The notes under the pieces: model-generated
What the model saw: only the letters and a program-made list of their open reading frames with translations
Told to the model about the DNA's origin: nothing
Database searches by the model: none
In this document: one piece after another, positions 14,151-22,313 of the stretch
Numbering within the stretch: position 1 is the stretch's first letter
How the letters are laid out: the number at the start of each line of letters is the position of its first letter
Translations under genes and position numbers: made by a program
From: Opacimonas viscosa
GTDB taxonomy: Bacteria > Pseudomonadota > Gammaproteobacteria > Enterobacterales > Alteromonadaceae
Length of the DNA: 36,070 nt
Direction of reading: 5' to 3'
Assembly (NCBI RefSeq): GCF_024199005.1
Contig: NZ_JANATA010000024.1
Location: 1 to 36,070 of the forward strand

Positions 14151-14319
14151 ATTATCTCACCTTGAGACGTTCATAGTTTGATTTTAAGGTTTAAACACGC
14201 CCTTTCAGGCTAATAATCGGCTCAAATAACCAGCTTAGAAGACTGCGTTCTTCAAGCACGATATCGGCGCTTATCGTCATGCCCGGTTGTAACGGAACCG
14301 ATTGACCATAGGCGCTGAT
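14151..14319 (-). repeat. hlyD-tail / leader repeat, native copy 1
   Basis: The true end of hlyD (14191-14319) plus the 40-base leader with GAACGTCTCAAGGTGAGA. This is the source sequence of the three partial copies at 13314, 12632 and 11684. Beyond 14319 the copies diverge from hlyD at the same codon, which marks a shared breakpoint. Confidence 0.9.
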
Positions 14320-15447
14320 GCTTTGATTCGATATATCCACTTCTACTCGATAAACCGGCTCATCAATTGCGATTGGCATACTGACTTCACCAGGTAAAAT
14401 TAAATATTGACTTGTCTGTTCTACTTCGCCTTCATACACTCCAAAACGTTGATAGGGAAACGCATCAATACGTATTCGTGTTGATTGCCCAATTTCAATA
14501 AAACCATAGGCTCTCGAAGGTACTAATAAGATGACTTTCATCTCACTGCGTTTCGGTAAAACACTAACAAGTGATTGACCAGCAGACACTGAAGAGCCAG
14601 TTGGAATAACTTTATTAGTAACATATCCAGAAGTTGACGCAGTTATGAGAATTGACTCATTCGCTACTATTTGGGTAATTTGCTGTTCGAGCAATGTGTT
14701 TTCTGCTTGAAGTCTTGTAATCGCTTGTCTATGTTCACTTGGCAAAGTTTGTTTTTGAAGTTCAAGCCTACTGAGTTGTTCCAAAAGCTCTTGATGAACA
14801 ATATTATGACTAGCAATATCTTGCTCAATCATAAGGAGTTTATGTTGCTCATTATCTAAGGATAGCTTTGACACAGCACCGGTGTTGATAAGCTTCTCTA
14901 ACCGAGATACATTGTCCTTGATAAGTGTTTTGCGAGATTGAAGCAGTTTTTCCTGCAACATTGATTTTGCTATAGCTGATTGGGTGCGGTTTTCTGAAAC
15001 CTTAAGCGATGAATGACGCTCAGTAAACAATTGTTCTGCATCATTGATTCGTGAAGACACAAACTGTTTTTGTTGTTCTAGCTGTGCGATTAATTTAGCA
15101 CTGACATCACCACCATTTTTAAGCGTACTGTGTGTTTTAATAAGGGCGATGGGCTCCCCAGCAACTACAGCTTGCCCTTCATCAACAAACCAATTTGCAA
15201 GCTCTCCTGAACGATTGGATTGTACTTTAACAACCCCAGCTTTAGGTTCAATATATCCTTGTACTGTTTCTTTCCGATGAAACTGGGCGTGGGTAAGAAA
15301 AACCACTCCAAGCAATATAATCGCAAACAGTACAATGAACAACACATTCGCAGTCAAGGGACGTGCGATAAGCACTACACCGTCTAACTTTGCCGCTTGC
15401 TTAGCCAACGCATTTCTTCTAAACAACTCTTGATTCTGGTTCATCAT
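14191..15447 (-). CDS. HlyD-family periplasmic adaptor of the bacteriocin exporter
   Basis: 418 residues: short cytoplasmic N-terminus, one membrane segment (~31-51, NVLFIVLFAIILLGVVFL), a lipoyl half-motif (VVKVQSNRSGELANWFVDEG), a long coiled-coil (~110-255, rich in Gln/Leu/Glu), the second lipoyl half (ILITASTSGYVTNKVIPTG) and a beta-barrel end with YRVEVDI. This is the CvaA-like membrane fusion protein that links the C39 ABC exporter to TolC. It starts 33 bases after the small secreted protein gene and is followed by precursor A. Its last ~43 codons are repeated three more times downstream, each time in front of another precursor. Confidence 0.93.
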   Translation of the reverse strand: MMNQNQELFRRNALAKQAAKLDGVVLIARPLTANVLFIVLFAIILLGVVFLTHAQFHRKETVQGYIEPKAGVVKVQSNRSGELANWFVDEGQAVVAGEPIALIKTHSTLKNGGDVSAKLIAQLEQQKQFVSSRINDAEQLFTERHSSLKVSENRTQSAIAKSMLQEKLLQSRKTLIKDNVSRLEKLINTGAVSKLSLDNEQHKLLMIEQDIASHNIVHQELLEQLSRLELQKQTLPSEHRQAITRLQAENTLLEQQITQIVANESILITASTSGYVTNKVIPTGSSVSAGQSLVSVLPKRSEMKVILLVPSRAYGFIEIGQSTRIRIDAFPYQRFGVYEGEVEQTSQYLILPGEVSMPIAIDEPVYRVEVDISNQSISAYGQSVPLQPGMTISADIVLEERSLLSWLFEPIISLKGRV

Positions 15448-15480
15448 CGATTATCGTTCTATATCTAATTAAATATTTGA

Positions 15481-15654
15481 TTAATCAGGATTGATAAAAC
15501 ATCGAGGCAAAGGTCGACAAAAAATGCCTTCATGTATAGTTTGCTGTTCCTCGCTAACATGTGCATGATTATTAGGCGTAGATAAGGACTGCATACTTAA
15601 CATTGTTGAACTAATCGTTATGACTATCAATACAGCAAATGAGACTATATTCAT
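15481..15654 (-). CDS. Small secreted or membrane-anchored protein before hlyD
   Basis: 57 residues from ATG 15654 (GAGAG 9 bases upstream): hydrophobic N-terminus MNIVSFAVLIVITISSTMLS acts as a signal or anchor, then a polar stretch and a C-terminus CRPLPRCFINPD with two Cys six apart. It is the first gene of the minus-strand operon, 33 bases ahead of hlyD, opposite the regulator gene. It has no double-glycine leader. It could be a periplasmic partner of the regulator (its product would share the compartment with the regulator's sensing domain) or an accessory exporter part; no family is recognised. Confidence 0.6.
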   Translation of the reverse strand: MNIVSFAVLIVITISSTMLSMQSLSTPNNHAHVSEEQQTIHEGIFCRPLPRCFINPD

Positions 15655-15827
15655 GTGTTTAACTCTCTTCTTTATTTTTGAACGTTTCAGAGTTTCAATT
15701 AAAGTCCCTATAAAGAATTGATATCACATCGATATTTTAATAATATTTGTTTGAGTTACTTTTGAGCAAGGATTGAGCACCTACATACATAGAAAATAAC
15801 TATTACATATCAAATAGTTAATAAAAA
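15655..15827. promoter_or_regulatory. Divergent promoter region, regulator versus bacteriocin operon
   Basis: 173 AT-rich bases between the small secreted protein gene (minus) and the CadC-like regulator (plus). It contains TTTCAGAGTTTCAATTAAAG and paired TATCACATCGATATTT / ATATCAAATAGTTA words that could be winged-helix binding sites. No strong -35/-10 pair was picked with certainty. Its position makes it the likely control point of the locus. Confidence 0.5.
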
Positions 15828-17828
15828 ATGAGTAAAAAACCAATGACACAATTACAAAGCGGTTTGCTGTTAGATGAAGCCTTAAATACGGTCGCTTTTA
15901 AAAATAAAAATGCTCAACTGGAGCAAAAACAGTTTGAATTACTACTTTATTTGCTCAACTCATCAAATCAACTCGTCAATAAAGAAGATATTCATCGCCA
16001 CGTCTGGCAACAAACAATCGTTTCTGATTCTGCATTAAGTCGCAATGTTGGGGCATTGCGCCGCGCTTTTGAAGCGCTTGAGATCACTCACATTTCATTA
16101 ACCGTAAAACCGAAAAAAGGCTATATCTTAAATGTCACGCCTTTAGAAGATGATGGATATATCGAAGATGAACCACAGGACGCCTCATCTCCCCCCTCAA
16201 TAGAATTATCTCAACTATTCAACACTAAGCAAACAATAGTTGTTATCGCGTTTTTAGTCATCGTCATAGGACTGTTAAGTATTCTGTATGATCATGACGA
16301 TGGTCAAATAACTGCCCTGCCCATAATTTCAGAGGCTATCACCAATCAAAGCGTGTCCAATTCTACCGTCGCTATCGACAGTAAAGGGGAATTTGTTTCC
16401 TTCATTCAGTATGAAGATGGGGTTTCTTACAGTAACAATAGTGATGGTTACAGTACAATTATCAGAGAAGGCAAAACAGTCGAGCGCTACCGCATCAAAG
16501 GTTGGGTCAAAGACTTTGTGTTTACTGAAAACTATTTATCAGCGCATAAGCTGTTAGATAATAAATGTTTGATTTACGTACAGCACCTCACAGACGTGAA
16601 TGACTCCACAACAATACCTTGCGAAGATCATGTTGGCGGTTCCGCCATGGCATATTTATCAGATAAAAAACTTATTTTCAGTGATGGTGATGGCTCGGCT
16701 AATTATCTATACACCGTTGACTTAGTTAATCATTCTATGCGCAAATCGTTTACAACTCCGAATAATGTCAGAGACATCTACAGTATACGGGTTTCACCAC
16801 AGCTTGATAAATTAGCCTTCCTCGCCTTGACCTACCAAGGAGGCATCAGCCTTTTTGTCGGAGAAAATAATAGCATTACAGAGTTCAGCGAAATTCGTTT
16901 AGAAACAGTTCCGATAACCATTCAGTGGTTAAACAATCACACTATTGCTTATATCGATAAAAAAAACGCTCTTTTGGTTGCTCACACTGCTCAAAGCCTA
17001 GAGGTCAACTATTACTCTCTTGGGGATAAAAATTTAACTGGTTACTTTTCAACTAATAAAGGGGATATTCTAGTCTCGTACATCACCGGACAGCAGTACA
17101 ATTACTCAATAATCAATCAAAATAACGTACGCTTACCTGAGTTATCATTTTCAACCCAGCTAAGCCTTGTCTCGATTAAAGATGAAGTCATATATTTTGT
17201 TGAAGAAAATGCTGGTGTGAGCAATGTGTTGGCAAGAGACGATCTTGGTCAGTTACAATTATCATTTTATGAACACAAAAATAGCATTCTTGATTATAAA
17301 ATAAGTGGAAGTGCTATTATTGTTGCTACCGAACACTCTGTTGACGTGTGGGAAGATAATGTGCTTATAAAATCCTATGATAATGCTGTAGACCACATTA
17401 TTGGTGGTACTGATATTACGCAATTATTTGCCTTTAAAGAGGGGAACCTGTTAGGTTTGAATGAATCCGGCATCGATATTTATGTAAACAACGTCGCTAG
17501 CGCTTACGCAGCAAAAAGTAACATCTGGCTGACATTTACAGATAAGCCCGGCATTTATGTAAGAAATAATAAAGTAAAAACGCTATATAGTAACGGGGCA
17601 TGCGGGGGCATGTTTGCTCACATCAAATATGTCGATGAAAAAGGACTTTACTGTCTGCTTAAGGATGGCCCAGAAGCTTTGTTCTACGTTGATTTTTTAA
17701 CTAACACAGAATCTCTCATCGAAACGGATGGACCTGTGATTGCTGTACATAACAATCACATTCTGACTAAGACAATGGACACTCAGATTATTCATTTGGG
17801 CATGTTATCGATGCCTAAGTTACAATAA
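15828..17828 (+). CDS. CadC/ToxR-like membrane-anchored transcription regulator
   Basis: 666 residues. Residues ~12-107 are an OmpR/PhoB-type winged helix (EQKQFELLLYLLNSSNQLV, SDSALSRNVGALRRAFE, PKKGYILNV). A single membrane segment lies at 136-155 (TIVVIAFLVIVIGLLSILYD), and ~500 residues follow outside, with repeated beta-strand motifs like a TolB/propeller sensor. It is a one-component regulator that binds DNA while sensing a periplasmic signal, as CadC and ToxR do. It is divergent from the bacteriocin operon and is the obvious controller; the signal could be envelope stress or exported peptide (inference). The start has only a weak ribosome-binding site. Confidence 0.85.
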   Translation: MSKKPMTQLQSGLLLDEALNTVAFKNKNAQLEQKQFELLLYLLNSSNQLVNKEDIHRHVWQQTIVSDSALSRNVGALRRAFEALEITHISLTVKPKKGYILNVTPLEDDGYIEDEPQDASSPPSIELSQLFNTKQTIVVIAFLVIVIGLLSILYDHDDGQITALPIISEAITNQSVSNSTVAIDSKGEFVSFIQYEDGVSYSNNSDGYSTIIREGKTVERYRIKGWVKDFVFTENYLSAHKLLDNKCLIYVQHLTDVNDSTTIPCEDHVGGSAMAYLSDKKLIFSDGDGSANYLYTVDLVNHSMRKSFTTPNNVRDIYSIRVSPQLDKLAFLALTYQGGISLFVGENNSITEFSEIRLETVPITIQWLNNHTIAYIDKKNALLVAHTAQSLEVNYYSLGDKNLTGYFSTNKGDILVSYITGQQYNYSIINQNNVRLPELSFSTQLSLVSIKDEVIYFVEENAGVSNVLARDDLGQLQLSFYEHKNSILDYKISGSAIIVATEHSVDVWEDNVLIKSYDNAVDHIIGGTDITQLFAFKEGNLLGLNESGIDIYVNNVASAYAAKSNIWLTFTDKPGIYVRNNKVKTLYSNGACGGMFAHIKYVDEKGLYCLLKDGPEALFYVDFLTNTESLIETDGPVIAVHNNHILTKTMDTQIIHLGMLSMPKLQ

Positions 17829-18020
17829 GTACAAGTCGAAATAAGCTCAGTAAATTAGGTAGGCGTTCTTCTCATTAAATGCGATCCGTAAGTTTAAAGA
17901 TATTTTGACTTTCTGTTGCGTGACGGAAATAAAAAATCATAAGAGTTCAAATTGATTCACTCAAGCAAGCGTTATTTGAAGGAGGACGCATTGGCTTGTC
18001 AGATAGGAACGCGAGAGATG
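17829..18020. other. Spacer after regulator gene, unassigned
   Basis: 192 bases with no convincing gene and no clear terminator. It may hold remnant mobile DNA (for example GAAGGAGGACGCATTGG near 17978-17994), but nothing could be assigned. Confidence 0.4.
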
Positions 18021-18096
18021 TGTACTAACTCAGACTTGATCTGACAGTTACCCATTTTCAAAAGGTGTATGTTAGGTCGGATTTGAGCTAATTTCA
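18021..18096 (-). repeat. IS481-family right end, inverted copy 2
   Basis: Begins TGTACTAACTCAGACTTGAT, the same terminal inverted repeat as at 5704-5759 but facing the other way, and continues through CCATTTTCAAAAGGTG to the last few codons of the transposase gene (in degraded form) at about 18090. The rest of that IS copy is gone. It closes the right side of the bacteriocin region. Confidence 0.8.
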
Positions 18097-18148
18097 TATA
18101 TCTTAAATCTAATTTTTCGTCGAAAATACACAAATATTATTTTTTTAC

Positions 18149-19048
18149 TCAACTCTTTGATTTTTTTCCCAGCGCCTTTCTGATGTCTTCTTTTATCTTC
18201 GCCTCTATAGCTTCCTGCTTTTCTTTTTCAAAAGCATCTAGTTGAACGCCCCTATCTCTCTTCGTCTCTAGCTTCATACTAATGAGATTGCATTTACAAA
18301 AAGTATCCTTTAAATGAAATAGATACTCGAACTTTATATCAGCATAAAATTCCTTATCTTTGTTTTCTTCATCTGCAATCCACTCTGCAATTGTGACGAT
18401 ATGCTCTGGTGATGCTGACATACTAAACTTTTCTTTTTTTCCTAACAGCTTAAATGTGAATGAGTTCTTCTCGATAATATCCACACTAATAATATCAACG
18501 TATGCGTGTGACGTGATTTTTTCACCGTCAGGATCAACCTCATAGTCAAAGTCGACAAATTTATCTAAGTTAATTTCTTTACCTTTTACATCGAGCACAC
18601 CTGCGGCTGCTAAAACATCTTTACTAGCATTAACTTGGGAGATAATTTTTTTGATACTTGAACCAAAGTCATTATCTTTCAACCCCGCTTGAACGTATTC
18701 GAACTTTCTTTTTTCAAGCGGCTCAAATATCTCTTTTTGTGTAGAGTGCAGCAAATGATTAAGTAATTCAGAGATTTCAAAATTTTCTTTCGCATCCTCT
18801 CCCAAATCTTCCAGTGTCTCAAAATAACCGTTGATAATGACTTCACCGTCTACTAGTTCAACGGATGTAATCAAATTGATCTTTTGCTTACTACCATTTC
18901 TAAAGTTGATTGCCTCAGGTAAAAGTTCTTTAAAACACAACACTATGGCGTCTAATTCCTTAATGCCGTTTTCGACTAAGGTTCCATATTTAGTTTTGAC
19001 ACAATGATGATTTTTTATCACCAATGGATTTAATTCGAATTTATGCAT
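18149..19048 (-). CDS. Third protein of the giant recombinase operon, unknown
   Basis: 299 residues, soluble, rich in Lys/Glu/Asp, with alternating strands (e.g. VDIISVDIIEKNSFTFKLLG) and a long charged C-terminal helix (AFEKEKQEAIEAKIKEDIRK). No catalytic motif is recognised. The start ATG 19048 overlaps the stop of the 1090-residue gene by 8 bases (ATGCATAA), so the two are translationally coupled and probably made in fixed ratio. By analogy with the third gene of Tn554-like transposons and other recombinase trios it could be an accessory DNA-binding or directionality protein; that is inference. Confidence 0.6.
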   Translation of the reverse strand: MHKFELNPLVIKNHHCVKTKYGTLVENGIKELDAIVLCFKELLPEAINFRNGSKQKINLITSVELVDGEVIINGYFETLEDLGEDAKENFEISELLNHLLHSTQKEIFEPLEKRKFEYVQAGLKDNDFGSSIKKIISQVNASKDVLAAAGVLDVKGKEINLDKFVDFDYEVDPDGEKITSHAYVDIISVDIIEKNSFTFKLLGKKEKFSMSASPEHIVTIAEWIADEENKDKEFYADIKFEYLFHLKDTFCKCNLISMKLETKRDRGVQLDAFEKEKQEAIEAKIKEDIRKALGKKSKS

Positions 19049-22000
19049 GATGCTTTACCTCGCTATATATGTTCAATAACACGACAAGATAACTAAGCAT
19101 CAAATCATGCTTCGATTTGTCGTTTACAATCGAAAATACAGATACTTCTGTTTGAATGTTGTTGTGCTTTTGCACAAGACTCTCGACTGTATAAAATAAA
19201 TCTAAATTATCCAGCCAACCTTTTACGGCAGCCACACAAGCAGGTTGAATGAGTAGTTCCTGCTTGTTATTAACCCTAACACCTGAAAACAACTCAGGAA
19301 TTCTATTAATCGTTTTTAATCCAAACGATTTAAATAGTAACGAGATAAAAGTTTCGCTATAGAAGAAAGTAACAATACTTTTTGATGATTGTGGACGGGA
19401 TGGAAATGAGTACTCTGCGAGATTTTTGAGACTTAACTTAGAAAAGCCTATTTGAGTGACAATCTGATATACAGATTGTACTTCACAGTACCTGTTGTTA
19501 CTCAGGAAAATCTTATCACTCAGTTGCACTTCGTGAGTTTGAGCCAGGTCATTTATTTGCATCAACTCACATATCCCTCGGTGCAAACAATACAGTTCGT
19601 CAAACACCTTATTTGACTGACTTTTTTGCAAAAACACCGCTTTATCTGGTGGCTTATTGACGCTTTGCTTTAACCTGCCATGTTGTTTGATGACTCGATT
19701 GATAATTTTGCTTAAGGGCAACTTGTTTTGCTTATTAGACAAACCTGCTTCTTTCATCCATACCGGCCACTTGATACGAGTTGCTAAATCATGCTCCACA
19801 TGACTATATGCAATCAAATCCGCACACATCACATAAGCATCTCTTTCAGTTTCGAGATGATGACCGGCAGCCATGGCAATGCCGCATGTGATTCTTTCAT
19901 CTAGTGTGAACTGCTTTCTACCAGTAATCGCCTCATAGCCTGCTAATTTAAGTGCATCTAAGTCATCCGTGCCAAACCATGTCTGTAAAATCTGTTTAAT
20001 CGCAGGATGGGTATAGGCATTAGAAAATAGCAAATACTGCATATTGATAAATGTACGTCGACAATCATGCACTCTGACATGTGCAATACCGGTCGCAAAT
20101 CTCAATGCGATAGTCACGTTACTAAATACCCAATTTAATTGAATGCGTTGAGATGATGCATTATTGGTCAAAAATAAAAAGGCCCTGCCTTCCTTTATTT
20201 CAATATGAGGGGTGCATAATGCAAACAACTTATTCAGTAAGGCTTTTTCATCTTCAGTCAAAAGCCAGCCGATATGATATTGGCGATTACTGTTCTTAGA
20301 TTTGGTTTTGAAAAATCCATTACTATGAATAAAGGCAGTCCACGATTCAAAATCAATGCTCGTTAATTCTAAGTGAGAGGTTTCTGCGCGCCTGAGACCC
20401 GCTTTTGTATATAAAACCAAAATCCCTTGGTAGATAATCTTTTCGTCTTCAGTAAAGTCTTCATTTTGAGCTAATTCTTGCCTTGCTCGCTGATACTCCA
20501 AACCAGTTACGATTGTTGACTTATTCTGTTTCTGACTGGCTAGGCTTGTATCTTTTGCAATGTATATCCAATCTAAGTGCTCAATATGCGTATCTTCAAA
20601 TACACTCAAATGAAATCGGTACAAATCAGGCGCAATGCTTTCTTTATCGTTATCGGTGAATTCTCCAATGATTTCAACATACATATCTTCAACTTCTTCA
20701 ACATCCCACTCTCCCATATCTTGAGTTTTTACACTCTTAAATAAGTGGCTACATATCCGCAAATATCGTGTAATAGTAGCTTTTGCCAAAGGTTTACCAA
20801 TACTTTGAATTCTTTGGCATTCACTTAATGTAAATTCAAGTAAATATCGTGTGATTGGATGCAGAGTTTTGGAAAATGCAAGTAGTTCACTGTCATTGCT
20901 AATTTCAATTCCCCAGGCATCATTAACCGAACTGAATAATAACTTTGCGTTATTAACGGTCGTCACATGGTTGTTAGAAAACGCCTTTTTTATGGATTTA
21001 AACAATGCCTCCTCATCTTTGAGAGAGGACAAGGGTTGATCAATGACTCGGCTTTGCTCATCCGATTGTAATTTTGCTAGTGAGCAAATGTCAGGATATA
21101 TGTCAGCAAGCAAACGGCGCTTGTCAATAATGTTTAAATTCGATGAGCTTTTCTTGCCTGTCATATCCAAATGTGTAAATGCCGCATGCGTGTAAATGTC
21201 ATTTTCTAACATAAACGTAGCAAATGTCGTGAACTGGCTAATTCTGCTCACTTGAACACCGTGGTCTGAACAATACTTTTTAAATGTATTAATGACGATG
21301 CGCAGTTCAGCCGCTTCTGCAACAAGTTCAACATTTAAGGTCGAAGTTAGCTTTAACAGCAGTAATGCTGAGAAACTGTTAATGACTATGCCGCTTGTAG
21401 CATGATTAGATAACACCACAATGCCGTTGAGTACCTCAATGCTCCACTGAGTCTCTTCATATTGAACAAAAACAGGAAGCAAATAAGGTTGGTAGCATGC
21501 AATAGAAAATAGAAAGTCGACATTTAATGGCAGTTTATGCTCAGCCCTAAATGATTGATACATATCTTTGTATAACTGTGCAAGCTGAGCATGATAAACC
21601 TGCATAGGGTTTACGAGAACGAGCTGCTTTTGTGCATTATAAAACCTTGCCCGAAGTGTCTTACTGGTTGTTTTAGAAAAAAACCTTTCAAATTTACCCA
21701 GCATGCCATTCGTCGCTTTGTGTAATCGCGTATTCGATGTTTCAGCAAAGTACTGATTGATGTCCTCTTGAATGGCGTGAAATGCATGTGTAATAGCGTC
21801 AGGCTCAGTTAAACTTCTTAAGTACTGATAATCCATATGAGCTTGTAGTACTTTAAAAGCTGCCGTTCTTATTTCAATTCTCGCTAACCACTTTTGGGGC
21901 AACCATGGCTTACATGTAAGTTGCTTGAAGGCTTTTAACTTACCTCGACAATGATTCACTTCATATACACTAAAATCACAATTATCCAGCAACTGCCCTA

Positions 22001-22313
22001 AGCCTTCCCTTAACAGTTCAAGCCCACGAATTGGTGTAAGGTTATAAGATGAATAAATATGAGCACCTGTCACAATATGACCTAGTAAATATTGCCGATA
22101 ATGCGTTATTGGCGAAGGTAAATTTGAGGCAAAAAAATCTCGTAGAATATTTTTAGGTACATGAGATGGAATATTTGCAAATTCAAAAGTCAAAGATGTT
22201 GAGGGATGTACAAGCTTATCTCCAACAATAAACGAAAACTTGGCGTAATTCACTTGCTGCTCATTTGAAAGCGCCATAAAAAATTGGGACGATATCATGG
22301 TGGGAATTCGCAA
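19041..22313 (-). CDS. Giant tyrosine-recombinase-like protein with a complete catalytic set
   Basis: Up to 1090 residues (TTG 22313; ATG at codon 13, MALSNEQQ, is an alternative start). Residues ~50-92 look like the second half of a tyrosine recombinase active site (NILRDFFASNL with Arg58, YLLGHIV with His79, HIYSSY with Tyr87 or 90), while the matching first half is at the end of the upstream gene. A long middle region is unrecognised. Near residues 500-840 there is a full recombinase: helical core-binding part, Arg641 in KAGLRRAETSHLEL, a lysine-rich beta hairpin (FFKTKSKNSNRQ), His749-x-x-Arg752 in VRVHDCRRTF, GHH at 817-819 and Tyr827 in ERDAYVM. The last 200 residues are unknown. It overlaps both neighbours and lies in an operon that abuts the right att site, so a role in integration or excision of the element is likely but unproven. 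Confidence 0.7.
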   Translation of the reverse strand: MRIPTMISSQFFMALSNEQQVNYAKFSFIVGDKLVHPSTSLTFEFANIPSHVPKNILRDFFASNLPSPITHYRQYLLGHIVTGAHIYSSYNLTPIRGLELLREGLGQLLDNCDFSVYEVNHCRGKLKAFKQLTCKPWLPQKWLARIEIRTAAFKVLQAHMDYQYLRSLTEPDAITHAFHAIQEDINQYFAETSNTRLHKATNGMLGKFERFFSKTTSKTLRARFYNAQKQLVLVNPMQVYHAQLAQLYKDMYQSFRAEHKLPLNVDFLFSIACYQPYLLPVFVQYEETQWSIEVLNGIVVLSNHATSGIVINSFSALLLLKLTSTLNVELVAEAAELRIVINTFKKYCSDHGVQVSRISQFTTFATFMLENDIYTHAAFTHLDMTGKKSSSNLNIIDKRRLLADIYPDICSLAKLQSDEQSRVIDQPLSSLKDEEALFKSIKKAFSNNHVTTVNNAKLLFSSVNDAWGIEISNDSELLAFSKTLHPITRYLLEFTLSECQRIQSIGKPLAKATITRYLRICSHLFKSVKTQDMGEWDVEEVEDMYVEIIGEFTDNDKESIAPDLYRFHLSVFEDTHIEHLDWIYIAKDTSLASQKQNKSTIVTGLEYQRARQELAQNEDFTEDEKIIYQGILVLYTKAGLRRAETSHLELTSIDFESWTAFIHSNGFFKTKSKNSNRQYHIGWLLTEDEKALLNKLFALCTPHIEIKEGRAFLFLTNNASSQRIQLNWVFSNVTIALRFATGIAHVRVHDCRRTFINMQYLLFSNAYTHPAIKQILQTWFGTDDLDALKLAGYEAITGRKQFTLDERITCGIAMAAGHHLETERDAYVMCADLIAYSHVEHDLATRIKWPVWMKEAGLSNKQNKLPLSKIINRVIKQHGRLKQSVNKPPDKAVFLQKSQSNKVFDELYCLHRGICELMQINDLAQTHEVQLSDKIFLSNNRYCEVQSVYQIVTQIGFSKLSLKNLAEYSFPSRPQSSKSIVTFFYSETFISLLFKSFGLKTINRIPELFSGVRVNNKQELLIQPACVAAVKGWLDNLDLFYTVESLVQKHNNIQTEVSVFSIVNDKSKHDLMLSYLVVLLNIYSEVKHHA

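Noticed and set aside
11684-14319. Regular ~170-base repeats considered as a CRISPR array
   Set aside because: Repeats are too long, contain the hlyD 3' end in frame, and the 'spacers' are genes of 0.5-0.9 kb.
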